Shown here: piece after piece, positions 1 to 10,341 of the stretch | How the letters are laid out: every line of letters begins with the position of its first letter | How positions within the stretch are numbered: the stretch's first letter is position 1 | Origin: Amoebophrya sp. AT5.2 | Lineage: Eukaryota; Sar; Dinophyceae; Syndiniales; Amoebophryaceae | Direction of reading: 5' to 3' | Assembly: GCA_005223375.1 (NCBI GenBank) | Contig: RXOD01004082.1 | Coordinates: 1 to 29,456 of the forward strand | Length of the DNA: 29,456 bases | The notes under the pieces: model-generated | Databases searched by the model: none | What the model saw: only the letters and a program-made list of their open reading frames with translations | What the model was told of the DNA's origin: nothing | Program-made: the position numbers and the translations under genes

Positions 1-7
1 GGCAGCC

Positions 8-724
8 ATGATCGTAGCCGACAGGCCGCCGGCGGAGGTGGAAGCGCACGAGAGCAGGACCACGGCGCACCTGGATGAAAAATCCGATTTCCAGCGGTCC
101 ACCAACACGAGTCCCCGCGGCGCGGCCGCAGCTGCACCACCACCACCACCGGCCAACCACGGTAAAACGTCCCCCCGCGGTACTGGCGGCGTTGTACAAC
201 TTGGCAGGAGCAGCTCCATCTCTCCGCGTGGCAAGGAGTACTATCGCGGTTCCGACCCGGTGAGCAGCATCCAGCGGTACTATACCTCGCCCCGCTGCAG
301 CTCGTCTTCCCCCGCCCCCCCCTCCTCAAGGGGCAGGACGAGCACGAGGTACAGCTCGCCATTGCGGAACCCGTTCGGCAACAGCGAGGTGTACACGTTT
401 GGGACCGACGAGCAAGAGCCACTTCCGAAATTCGCGCACTGCTTCCCGAGCTGTTTCGCTGCGAAACCGCCGCTGCTGGATCCCGGACTTCTGATCGACG
501 TGGAGCAAATGCGGTACGTGCAAGAGGAATTGCTGGGGCAGAAACAGAGAGTGGGGGACGGGGGAAGTAGTAGTGCTGGAGTAATCGAAGGTGGTAATCG
601 AAGTTCTGCTTCTGCTGTGCGGAGGAGAGGTAGCTGGAAACCATCGCTGGCGAATTTCAAGGAATCCGACTTCAAAAAACTCACACTCGGAAAACGGTTG
701 GACGGAATCTTAGAAGCAGTGTGA
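8..724 (+). CDS. Ser/Pro-rich protein with SPRG repeats, function unknown
   Basis: A 238-residue open frame runs from an ATG at 8 to a TGA at 722. I do not recognise it. The first half is low complexity: it holds four spaced copies of an S/T-S-P-R motif (NTSPRG, KTSPRG, SISPRG, YTSPRC), a poly-Ala/poly-Pro run near residues 38-48, and further Ser/Arg-rich sequence, so it is probably disordered and offers proline-directed kinase sites. The second half is more ordered, with a Cys/Phe segment (FAHCFPSCFAAKPP, about residues 142-155) and a short helical stretch (IDVEQMRYVQEELLGQKQR). The start lies only 7 bases from the window edge, so upstream exons may exist. The gene at 5103 also carries TSPRG, which hints at a shared partner or kinase (inference). 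Confidence 0.55.
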   Translation: MIVADRPPAEVEAHESRTTAHLDEKSDFQRSTNTSPRGAAAAAPPPPPANHGKTSPRGTGGVVQLGRSSSISPRGKEYYRGSDPVSSIQRYYTSPRCSSSSPAPPSSRGRTSTRYSSPLRNPFGNSEVYTFGTDEQEPLPKFAHCFPSCFAAKPPLLDPGLLIDVEQMRYVQEELLGQKQRVGDGGSSSAGVIEGGNRSSASAVRRRGSWKPSLANFKESDFKKLTLGKRLDGILEAV

Positions 725-1380
725 CGAAGCTAGAGATTTCATCGATGCAGCCAAAGCTATGATTCCTGCTAGCGGCCCAGCGCGCGGCGCAGCGGCTACT
801 TGCATATGCAAGCATAGCGAAGAAAGATGAAGTGCAGCTGCCTCTGCCAACGATCACATGATCAGCGATCAGGCATTTTTGTGCTTTGCGAGTGCGACAT
901 CACAGGAGAAGTTCTTGCGCGCGTCGCATGATCAATTCTGTTCGTTTTGGTGTCATCCCATCTCAGATTCGGCGCTTTCGAATTCTTTTTCGTTGGCATT
1001 TTTCGACCTCGACTCTGCATGGTAACTGTCGTGAGCCAAAATCGACAACATCGCGACAGAGCAAATTGATTGAGGAAGATGGCGACCAGCAAGGAAGAGT
1101 CCGGAAATCGAAATGTTGAAGCACGGGAGAGAGCACGACGATGCGTGGTTTCTTTGTTGACACCTGCTTGCAAGGAAAACGATCCACCGACCCTTATATC
1201 AATCTTTCGTAGCTACGGGTCTCCATCTCCAAGTGCCAAGAGTTTAGAGGAAAACAAGATTTTTGAAGATGTCGCTCGAGGACTGACCTCGTAGCCTTCT
1301 CGCGAATCCGCGCCGCCACAACAAGCTCCCTCTCGCCTGCATCTGACTTCAACAGCACCGGCAGCCACTAGCACTACGTG
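725..1380. other. Intergenic region
   Basis: About 650 bases lie between the SPRG protein and CFAP53. Short overlapping open frames occur on both strands, but none has a convincing composition, splice structure or recognisable product. I see no RNA gene and no TATA-like element that I would commit to. Confidence 0.5.
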
Positions 1381-4253
1381 ATGTCGAATTTTCGCCCGGA
1401 TCGTGTCATCTTGAAGCGGCAGAAGGATGAAGCAAGGTACGAGCACCTTGTCGACGGGAACCTGGATCAGGTCCGCGTGGAGCAGAAGGCCCACTGGGAA
1501 AACAAAACCGGCGAAACAATACGTACCACTACCTCCAATCGATCGATTGTAGTTGCGATGACCATGATGGGTTTAGTATCTATGGATATATTCGATCCCG
1601 ACCGCAGGCGGTATCCGCGTGAAGAACAAGGTGAAGGAGCTCCTCGCGACCCAGCGCGACGCCGCTATTCACGAGAGACGGAAGAAGCTCTCCGCTCTGT
1701 ACTACGCCGAGAAAGCACAGTATGAAGCGGAACTAGCCGAGCTCACCCGCCCCGACCCAGCGAAGGGGATGAAAAAAATGAAGGACCGAGCAGCGGAACT
1801 CAAAGACAGAAGAGAACAGGAGCGGACGCAATTAGTAACTGCAGCTCCTACAACTTTTTCTTTTTTATTTTCTTGTTGATGTTGACGTGGTCTGGTTGAT
1901 GTTGTGCCTGGATGGAACGGGAAATTGTAGTTGTTTCTGTCTCCTGTTAAGTAGAGTTAGTACGCATATAAACCGTGCATCACGTTTGTTCACGGTCATC
2001 TAACTACAGGTAAAAGAGAAGCTGTACCAGCAGTGGCGCGAGGGGATTGATGAGCTGCGAACCCAGGACGCGAAGCTGTTCGAGCTCCAGGTGACTTTTG
2101 AACGTGGCATCCAAAAGGAGGAAAAAGCTGAAGCCGACGCCCAGGAAGCACGAGAAAGCGCGGTACCTTTGCTTATTCTTTCAGCAGCAAATTTTTTTCT
2201 TGGTCAACAAGTACGCAGAGTCTCCTTTGAGCGGCTGACTGAATCAAAAAAAACGCCGCATAATTTATCAATCATGTCTTCTCTCCTCAGATTTACGACG
2301 CGTTGTGGCAGGAAGGTTACCATGCGAAAGTCGAGCGCGAGATCCGGGAAAAAGAAATGCGCGCCGGCCTCACCGCAAAAATGGCCCGAACCCTCGCCGA
2401 GCAAATACACCTCAAGGAGAAGAGCGTACTACGACTATTCATTGTTTTTTTAGTGTCACAGTCACCGCGGCAAGGGCAGGAGCTGCAACAAGATGAAGAT
2501 GAAGATGAAACTTCCATCTCGAAGAAACAAATGCGAACACAGGAGCTCGAGGAGGCTGAGATTTTGGAACTGGAGCGTGCCGAGATGCGCGAGCAGTGGG
2601 CCAATGCAGAGCGCGAGGCGGCGGAACTTGTCGAGCGAAACGCGGCGGTCGCGAAGGAGGAGCGCAAAAAGGTCGACGAATTCAAGCGGGTTTGCGAGGA
2701 GGAAGCAGCCAAACAGGAAGCACAAGACAAGCTCATGGACAAACAATTCGTATTTTCACCTATTATATAATTCAGGCTTTGGAAATTGGTGTCCTCGAGC
2801 GATCGAGCTGCTGCCCATGGTGATATCATATTAAGTGCTTCTGCTCTGCCTCAGCAGAAGTGAACCGAAAAAAAAGAAATCCGTCCCTTTCCACTTCCAT
2901 CTTGTTCCACTGCTACCAGTTCTACAACTACTTCTCAGGTGCTCTCCGTCCTTAAGAAAGAGAAGGCGATCGCGGAAAAGGAGGAGGCTGACAAAGCCCT
3001 CCAAAAGAAAAAAGTGCTCGAGTTTAACGAGAAACTCAAGATGGACATGAACCGTATTCCTTCATGATTGAATGTCCTCAGTAGAGTGAAAAATTCATGA
3101 GCTGTCCACGATGTTAGCCTCACGGGCCGCGACGTAGCTTTTGCTCCAGTCAACAATCAAGTACTTCGACTTAAGTAAGTTCGTAAAATCAAACACTAAC
3201 GTAACACTGACCAAAAGAGAGAGAGAGAGAGAGAGAGGGACTGAAATTATTCATTGTCCGTGTCGTCCCCGAAAAATTCCTCGAATCTTAGAACAAAATT
3301 TCTGAATCTGGACCTCAGGTAAAGCGGCGTCTGACGCGGAGTTGGTGCGGTTGCAAAACGAGGAGCAGGAGCGGCAGTGGCAGAAGAAGTTCGACCAGTG
3401 GGAAAAGGAGGAGCTCGCCCGGCGCCGGTTGCTCGAGGACGTCTACGAGGGCCGCATGGAGCAAATCAACCTCAAAAACGAAGTGCGCGACAGGCAAAAA
3501 CAGGACATCCTTTCCGAAAGAGCAAGGGTCGAAGCAGAGGTACGTCTACTTAGTTGGTTCGTATTTGCTTTTGCTTTTGTTTTTGGCAACTTAGTGGAGT
3601 TTCATGGTTCAGTTTCAGGATGAGCCAAGTTGAAGCTAGCGATCACTATGTTGTAAGTATGACTTTCTCATCCGATGATCAGATCGAGCGCCTCGAGGGC
3701 ATCGACCAGGAGCGGGCGCGCGCAGAGGCCATCTTGAAAAAGCGACACCAGGAAGAACTCTTCCGCCAAATGGACTTCCATCAGGTACTCACAAAACATC
3801 CCCGATAAAGAAACTCACCTTATGCTTATTTTTGGCTTGATAAATGCGACCGCCGGGGGCCCTCCGGATCGATCCACTTCAAAATAAAATCACGATCAGA
3901 AGCACACTCAATGTATGACACTGGTGACAGGTCCAAAGGCATCGCGAGCTGCAGCAGCACATGATAGAGCAGCGGCAGGCCTTGATCGCCGAAGAGCGGT
4001 TTCGCCAAGCGAAGGAGGCCGAAGCGGGCAAGCAGGCGGCCGTGAAGGAACAAATCAAGGTGCCGCGATGTTGTGCTCTTCAAGCTATCAACATGAACAT
4101 CAAGAACATTTTGAGTTTAGTGTTTTTGTTTTTCCACCGACATTGAAGATACTGTACTATTTCCAATGACACCAGGCGCACCAAGAGGCGGCCGTGAAAA
4201 AGCGCAATGCGGAGAAGGAAGCAAACGCGCGAAAGGCCCCGTGGGAAAAGTAG
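1381..4253 (+). CDS. CFAP53: Cilia- and flagella-associated protein 53 homologue (ten exons)
   Basis: CFAP53 (CCDC11) is a coiled-coil, TPH-domain protein inside doublet microtubules of motile cilia, where it supports axoneme stability and dynein docking. Phase-consistent exons are 1381-1522, 1608-1834, 2010-2162, 2291-2425, 2543-2749, 2939-3053, 3319-3539, 3683-3784, 3931-4059 and 4176-4253, all GT-AG. They give about 502 residues, close to the usual ~514. Family-like blocks appear in order: ERRKKLSALYYAEKAQYEAE, then KDRAAELKDRREQER, EKLYQQWREGIDELR, then YDALWQEGYHAKVEREIREK, and a Glu/Arg/Lys-rich TPH-type coiled coil to the C-terminus (ending KAPWEK). Exon 5 may instead start at 2480, adding 21 residues. 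The start is the ATG opening MSNFRPDRVILKRQ; an in-frame GTG just before it was not used. A (GA)n microsatellite sits in the 3054-3318 intron. The identification rests on remembered family sequence, not on a search. Confidence 0.85.
3214..3239. repeat. (GA)n microsatellite in CFAP53 intron
   Basis: About 12 GA dinucleotides lie in the intron at 3054-3318. It is a simple sequence repeat that is likely to vary in length between strains. Confidence 0.9.
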
Positions 4254-4279
4254 CGATCCCCGGCAATCTTCTCGTCCAC

Positions 4280-4720
4280 ATGTCTCGGGGTTCGCCCAGC
4301 GCCGCGGTGTGGACATCCCCGTTGAGGCTGCGAAGGTTTCACGCACTCATCCTCATTCTTTCAGGCACGACGATCACGAAGAATCGCTTTGAGTTTGACA
4401 CACTAATACTAAACACACCTTAGAAAACTGTCGACAATTGAAGCCTTTTGCAGATGAAAACCTAGTGTATTTAGCCGGAAGTCATCGGAATCGGATTCGG
4501 GAGTACTAGAACTAGAACCTCATCGGTACAATCGGACGAGGAGAGCAAAGATGATTCCGACGAGGCGCGGGCATGGCGAGTTGCATACGGCAATTCAACA
4601 TGGGTACAGTTGCCGCGGATAAAAGCTAAGTCGGAATGCGGTTTGCCAAATCTGAATGAAAAGCAAATGAAAGAAACAAAGCACCCGCAGGAGCTACCGA
4701 TAAGTCGCACTCTCCCATGA
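4280..4720 (+). CDS. Possible small two-exon gene, Ser/Asp/Glu-rich product
   Basis: Just after CFAP53 an ATG at 4280 opens MSRGSPSAAVWTSPLRLR. Separately, the frame from 4475 to a TGA at 4718-4720 stays open for 81 codons without an ATG. Its composition is coding-like (QSDEESKDDSDEARAW, then YGNSTWVQLPRIKAKSE). A donor at about 4336 (phase 2) could join to a CTAG acceptor near 4506-4516 in matching phase, but neither site is strong. I do not recognise the product. The second part could instead be an exon of a neighbouring transcript, or chance. Confidence 0.3.
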
Positions 4721-5102
4721 AATTTATATGTGTGAGACTACCTCCGAGTTCGTTGTTCTTGTGCTCTGCTGGTGCTGCAAAAAGGCAACAAGATGAGAGC
4801 GAGCCATGCGGTGTGTCGGATTTGGCTACCGCAAATCAAAAGCGCTTAAGATTTTTTCGTTGGGTTTGGTCTAGCTACGTCTAAAAAAATTAAGTCATCG
4901 CCATCGCGCGCACCTTAGTTGTTGACTCAGGCTGAGGTTAGTACCGAGGCAACGCAATCGTCAACATGTGTAAGGGTTTGGTGAAAAGTTGTGACAAGAG
5001 CGCTTTTATCCCGATTTATTTTTAGTACTTTCTTTATTACCAAACTACAACTAGGATTTGACGTCTCCTGTCTCCTGTATTTATCAACCTTATCGCAAAA
5101 GG
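4721..5102. other. Intergenic region
   Basis: I see nothing supportable in these 380 bases. They become T-rich just before the next start codon, which could be promoter or 5' leader sequence. Confidence 0.45.
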
Positions 5103-8100
5103 ATGAGTTCGACCTCTCTCGCGGCCGCTTCGGCGGCCTGCGGAAGCAGCTCGCTCGGAGCCGGAAATTCTAGTACCGACGCGGGAAATAATCGTGACGG
5201 AAGCATGGACGCATCCAGCACCGGCATCGGGGGGAAGCGTTCGCTAATGTACTCGTGATAACTACACTTGCCTTTATGGATGCTTCGTGGCTTTACCTTC
5301 TTTTTCGGTATAATCAATTGAATTGGATCGATTTCGAACGCCGCGAGGAGTGGTGCAAGTTTACGAATCAATAGGCTAATTGGCTACCTGTACTATTCTA
5401 ACAACCAGGCTTCTCGAGCGGCAGCTTCGCGACCGCGCGCGGCAGCTGTGTAGCGTGACCGCCCGCGTCCGCCACATTCAGAAGCAGGAGGACGCGCTGT
5501 GGGCCTCCCTCGACCATTACCAGGCCAAGCAATCCAAACTCTGCGACGCGGAACGGATGCGGGAGCAACAGAGAGCCTTCGAACGGGAGAAGCGGGCGCT
5601 GGCGGAGCGCGCCTACGTGGAGAAGTTCGCGAGTGCGCAGAATATGGGCCGATGGGACCAGACGGTAAGTGGGTAAGCGGTCGTGAATAGGTATAGGTGG
5701 AAAAATCAATAACAATTTACAATTCGAATTTTTGGGGCCGTACTTCGGGGTCCCTCTCGTGCTGTGCCCATTGGCACCTTTACTGCAGTCTTCAGCTGAC
5801 ACTTAATCGGCACCCTAGGGGGCGCTTTGTTTTGTGTTTGTCCTGGCCCTGCTTGCGGGTTCTATCAGCAATTTAGTTAGTGGCAGCTTTCCACTCCACC
5901 TCGTCCGATTGGGTATGGTTTAATATCTCCCGACGGGAGCCACCTCCTTCTATTAATCCCCACAAGAATGGGGCAGGGGCATCTCTGAAACCGCCCGGCG
6001 CTTTGGGCGGGGCGATTTAGAGCGCCTTAACGGAGTCGCCACCCAAGTCCAAGTCGTGGGGACGCCCATTCTTGCCTAATACTTGGGTGCTGCCGACGCG
6101 CATGTTTCTGCATGCCGCTTTTTAGCGGTCTTTTCCGTTGTACTTCCAGTAGTTGCTCACTTGCCGGCAGCTGGTCCGACCATACAGAAGCGGCGGGAGG
6201 GCTGTAGGAGCGGGGTCGTGGAGAGCATCGGCGCACTCCACGTGGAGAAGATGGAGAAGGGGGTCTTGGGGAAGATGGAGAGAGGCGAAATCGAGAAGAT
6301 GATCCTGGAAGAAAAAAAAGGAGAAGAAGAGAAAAAAGCGATGAAGGTACTTCTTCCTATATGAATTCGATTAGCATGTGGTCGCAGCTAGTAGAGCTTC
6401 TATTCGTGTAGAGCTTCTATTCGTAGAAGATCGATGAAGATCGACATGATTCGGCAGTTCGGATCAGAAAGGCCTCTTTTGTTCCCTCACACATTGATTC
6501 GCAGTCTTATTCCACACGCCCAACCTTAATCGCTGCATCATATATCAACAAGAGGGTCTGAGCGCGCGCCGTTTCCGCGGTACGGTGTCCGATTTACAGC
6601 CAATGTGCGAGGCTGGGAGCACACTCGTTCCGCGCCAGCGCTTGCTGCCGGGGCTGTGCTTCCTCCTTCTCAGCTAAACACAGCAACGATGGCTCGGCAT
6701 TACGCTCGCCGTACGGTGCCGCGCGAAGAAGACCGTTTCTTTGGTTTTTTGCAGCAAACAAGATGGAACTAGAAGAAAACCTAAAGTGCCAGCAGCAGGA
6801 GCACATGCACGACATACTCCTCGTCATACATACTTACAGGCATGACCGTGCGTCGATATAGATAAAAAATAAAGGTTGCCCTCCGTCGTCGCGAGGCGGA
6901 GGTTTCTGATCGCGTGCGGCAGGAGAAGCTGGGCCAGCGCATCCAGGACGCGCACGAACAGCTTGCCGAGGACCACATCCAGCTGCAGGCCCGCGTTTTG
7001 GCTTTGCAGAAGGAGCTCGCTGGAAAAGAACAGGAAGAGCAGCTCGCAATGCAGAAACTGCAACAGACGCGGCACCTCCAGAGGCTGGTGGTCGCAGCTC
7101 GGGACTCGGGACAATTCGTGGGGGCGGATGAAATGAAAACTCTGCACCCCTGGTCCTCCGTGAAGAGCAAAGCGTCCGCCGTGTCGCAGTACTACTCCGC
7201 GCAGGAAGAGCACGAAGGAGACAACTCCGCCGGGTTCTTTGACTCTCAAGCTCAACAAGTAGGCGGACCAGCAGAAGCAGAACAAGGAGCAGAAGGCGGC
7301 CACGACGTTGAAATGATGTGTAGTGTACGGGAGCACGATGATGCAGCGGTCGCGAACATCGTTTTGTCTGCCCATTCCGGCACGACGAGTTCTTCGAAGC
7401 GAAGGGCAGTCCCGTTCAGCAAGTTGCAAAAACCCATTCCTTCGGCTTCGCCGCAGCGCCACCCATCAGGAGCGGCACCGGACAAGTCGAAATCCAGATC
7501 CGCGACCAAGCCCAGCGACCCGCAACTGTTCCGGCGACGTGCGGCGCGGCCCGCCCCCATTTCCGTCTCCGCAGGACCACGACGAACGGGGGAAGCGGTT
7601 CTTCCAGAAGTTCGAGACGCCGGGCCGACGGTGGAATCACACTGTTCAGGTTCACCGGAAGCCCTGATCACTCCGGTGAACAGTGCCGGAAATACAACTG
7701 CGCGCAAACGCTCGAACTTGATGACCTCCCGCACGGTCCTGGAGAAGCGTGTGAACAACTTTGTGCGGTCGGTGTCAGAGGGAACGGGAGAGCTGGTCAT
7801 GTCCCCCAACACGAACGGTGCTGGGGGACACGATCTTCACGCAGAAAATAAAGTGCTGGACGAGAAGGAGAACGAGACCTCGCTGCTCCGCTCGCCCGAA
7901 GAACCTGGAAGCGCGAGGAGGAACGAGGAGCCTCCCTCGAGTACAACTGATTTTACTTATTTTATTCATGATCATGGTTTTGGTTTTCATCTGCTACATC
8001 TCCCCGAACTTGAAATGTCCAGACGACGATCTGGAGTTGAGCGACGTGCTTTCGGAGTCGGACTCGGGTGTGATTGATGCGGTACGTGGTGGCGAAACCG

Positions 8101-9080
8101 TGATTACAAAACCGCCGGCGATGAATGGCGTCCGACCAGGAGCACCGGGATCAGGAAGCTCCTTCGAGCGATTCGCCTCCGCAGCCTCCGAGAACTTCTG
8201 GTCGGTCGGCAGCGAGGAGGTGATCTATACTGGAGGTGGCTTTCCCGCCGACCGGCCTGTGTCTGTGATGTCTCCGTTCGAGCGCCGCCAAGGCGGGCCA
8301 AGTTGTAGCCGTGGAACAAAGGCTGGTCGCCACCAGCCTTCCGGCTCAGGCAGCAAAAAAACGAACTTCTTCAACATCACGCCCTTGAGCATTCCGGGGA
8401 TGCGAACTGGTGTTGCGAAAAATGCGACTTCGAAGAAAAGGAGCGACGGGGCGGGCGGACACCAGCTCGGAGGCCGCTCTAGCGCCGAGATCGCCGGGTG
8501 TCTGGGAACAGGAGCACCTGGCACAATCTCGCAGAACCAGCAGCTGCCAGTAACTACTGGTGCCACGACATCAACGTCCGCATCCTCGCGTGCTGGTGCC
8601 GCTAGTTCTAGTACTGCAGCGGCCGAACCCGAATCGGAATCCGCCATGAACAAGAAAGCCTCCCCGACCTTGGTCAGCAGTACGTTCCAAAAGAACAGCT
8701 TCACAAGCCCTCGTGGAGGTGGAGGTACCAACGCGACCGCCAGAGCGAGACAGCGCACGTTGCTCGAACTACAGTCGCCGCGGGTGAACAAGAGCAACCG
8801 CCGGGTCACGCTCTGGTCCCCCGAAAAAACCGCGGGCCTCGAGCAGCAGCGCAACCTGATTCTCGCGAAGACGACGGGCGGAATTCCGGGAAACAACGAG
8901 CAAACGGTCGTGCCAATCGCTGGAGTCGCTTCAGCTGCTCTGCAAGCGGGTTCGGGCGCATCACCTTCAAAGCATGTGATGCACCCGAACCCCCTTGCAA
9001 AGCAGCTGAAAAGGGTGTCGGGGGAGCTGGAGGTATCCAAAATACAGATCCGCAGCTCAGTATTGGCGGGAAAGAAGTGA
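5103..9080 (+). CDS. Coiled-coil protein with long Ser/Pro-rich tail, unrecognised
   Basis: Phase-matched exons are 5103-5248, 5409-5664, 6188-6346, 6875-7940 and 8023-9080, giving about 894 residues. An optional exon at 6763-6822 (MELEENLKCQQQEHMHDILL) also fits the phase. The first 50 residues are Ser/Gly/Ala-rich. Exons 2-4 then encode a continuous helical coiled coil (LLERQLRDRARQLCS; KMILEEKKGEEEKKAMK; then EAEVSDRVRQEKLGQRIQDA and onward to about residue 240). The remaining two thirds are disordered and rich in Ser, Gly, Pro and basic residues, with TSPRG, QSPRV and WSPEK motifs that look like proline-directed phosphorylation sites. The layout would suit a basal-body, axonemal or centrosomal scaffold, but that is inference. 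A GTGAGT donor overlaps the stop codon, so the true C-terminus may lie further downstream. Confidence 0.6.
5665..6187 (+). other. Long GC-rich intron with clustered short hairpins
   Basis: This 523-base intron has a GTAAGT donor and a TACAG acceptor, both phase 0. It holds short perfect stem-loops in close succession: CTCCC/GGGAG at about 5927, CCCCA/TGGGG at about 5959, and CCGCCC/GGGCGG at about 5993. The composition is GC-richer than the other introns. It may contain a structured RNA or an old mobile element, but I cannot assign a family. Confidence 0.4.
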
Positions 9081-10341
9081 GTTAAACACAGTAAGTACTG
9101 GCACCCTCTTGCAGAGCCTGTTTATTTTTGCGTTCGTTCTACTAGTACTGGTTCTGCTTCTGCCTGAGCCTGATTTGAAAATATACGATATTGAACTGAG
9201 TCATAGTGCTGGATACAGCCTTAACATTGTCTTTGTCTGCGCCGTCGCGGTTTCACTTTCGCAAGCGAGCCACGATGACACGAACTTTAAACGTCAACTT
9301 CTATCAATCGATCCAGTACTACTTCGGTGGAGATGAGATACGTTCCTAGAATGAATGGATTTCCACTAGCATTCACGAGCAGTGGACTGTACTTTTATAA
9401 TTTTTTTCAGATATCGGCTGAAGAGGAGTCGCTGCACTTTCATTTTTGGATGACCACTAGAAGACCCTTCGAATTGCCTAGTCTGTCATGCGACCTCATG
9501 GATGGTGATCTGATCACAACTCTCATAGATACATATCAATGCCCGTGCCCCCGAGCCACCTCTTGCCGACCAGCGTCCCTCTTGATATTCACGCGCTGCA
9601 CTTTTGATGCATAATGCATGCTCATCTGCTATTCCAAATTGATTCTTGCCTTAACGAAAACATTTCTTGATCGCTCCCCTCGACAACTTCGAGAGTTTTT
9701 TTCATACCTCTCCTCTGAACAAAACCGATGCCGTACGGAGCAGGATGCCCTGTTGCTCATCATCATGGAGTGAAAGCGAGAGAAATCGAACGGTGTTCCT
9801 CCTTGCTTTCGCATGATCCTTGTTCTATGCAATTGAATTCAACCTCGGAAGGCCGCTCCTCGACGATGTAGCGCGACTGTAATAAGTATCCAAATTCATA
9901 CCGTTACCGGACTCGGTCGTGGTCTATACCACTAACTCTGTTATTTCGAGGCACATCGTTATGACACAGACACGCCGGAACAAGTAAGTGGTCCTCATGG
10001 TCCTCCACTCCGCTCAAACATTCTGGTCCTGTTGATTCTGCTTCTGTTTCTGTACATGGAAATCATCAAAAACCGAGTACTTTACTGTTCGCGTGCTTGC
10101 ATGCCGTTCTTACCAGTCGGGTAAGTCTGAGTGCCGTTCTTGTTACCAGTCTGAATGCCGTTCTTATAACCTCCACCCCCTCTCAGATAAGATTGAGTGT
10201 AAGTAAAGTAAGTACAAGATGAAATAAGTGTAAGTAATATAGAAGTAAGTAGCTGCAGTTGCAGAAGAACAAGCATAAAACCATAATAAAATAGGCACAT
10301 TTCAGAAGCCCAGCAGGGCGAGCAGCACTATCGGCAGTACT
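9081..10341. other. Intergenic region with small repeats
   Basis: No convincing gene was found. A TTTTTTTCAG acceptor-like site at about 9409 opens a short frame and could terminate an extended version of the upstream gene. A short ATG frame at 9961 runs into a GTAAGT site (MTQTRRN). It cannot be joined in frame to the next gene through the acceptor near 10305, so I leave it uncalled. Confidence 0.4.
10096..10260. repeat. Degenerate TGCCGTTCTT repeat and GTAAGT cluster
   Basis: TGCCGTTCTT recurs at 10102, 10132 and 10156, each copy followed by a variant of TACCAGTC. From about 10198 to 10252 GTAAGT or TAAGT recurs several times. This looks like slippage-derived simple sequence ahead of the next gene; a role is not evident. 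Confidence 0.6.

Noticed and set aside
280..684. Minus-strand open frame of 134 codons
   Set aside because: It is antisense to the SPRG protein and its Ser/Leu-rich composition is the expected shadow of that frame.
2772..2826. Possible small CFAP53 exon after ATTCAG
   Set aside because: It runs into a stop codon within 16 codons, and the exon at 2749 joins 2939 in phase without it.
8225..9040. Minus-strand open frame of 271 codons
   Set aside because: It lies wholly within the last exon of the coiled-coil gene, which has consistent splice phase on the + strand; the minus frame has no recognisable content.
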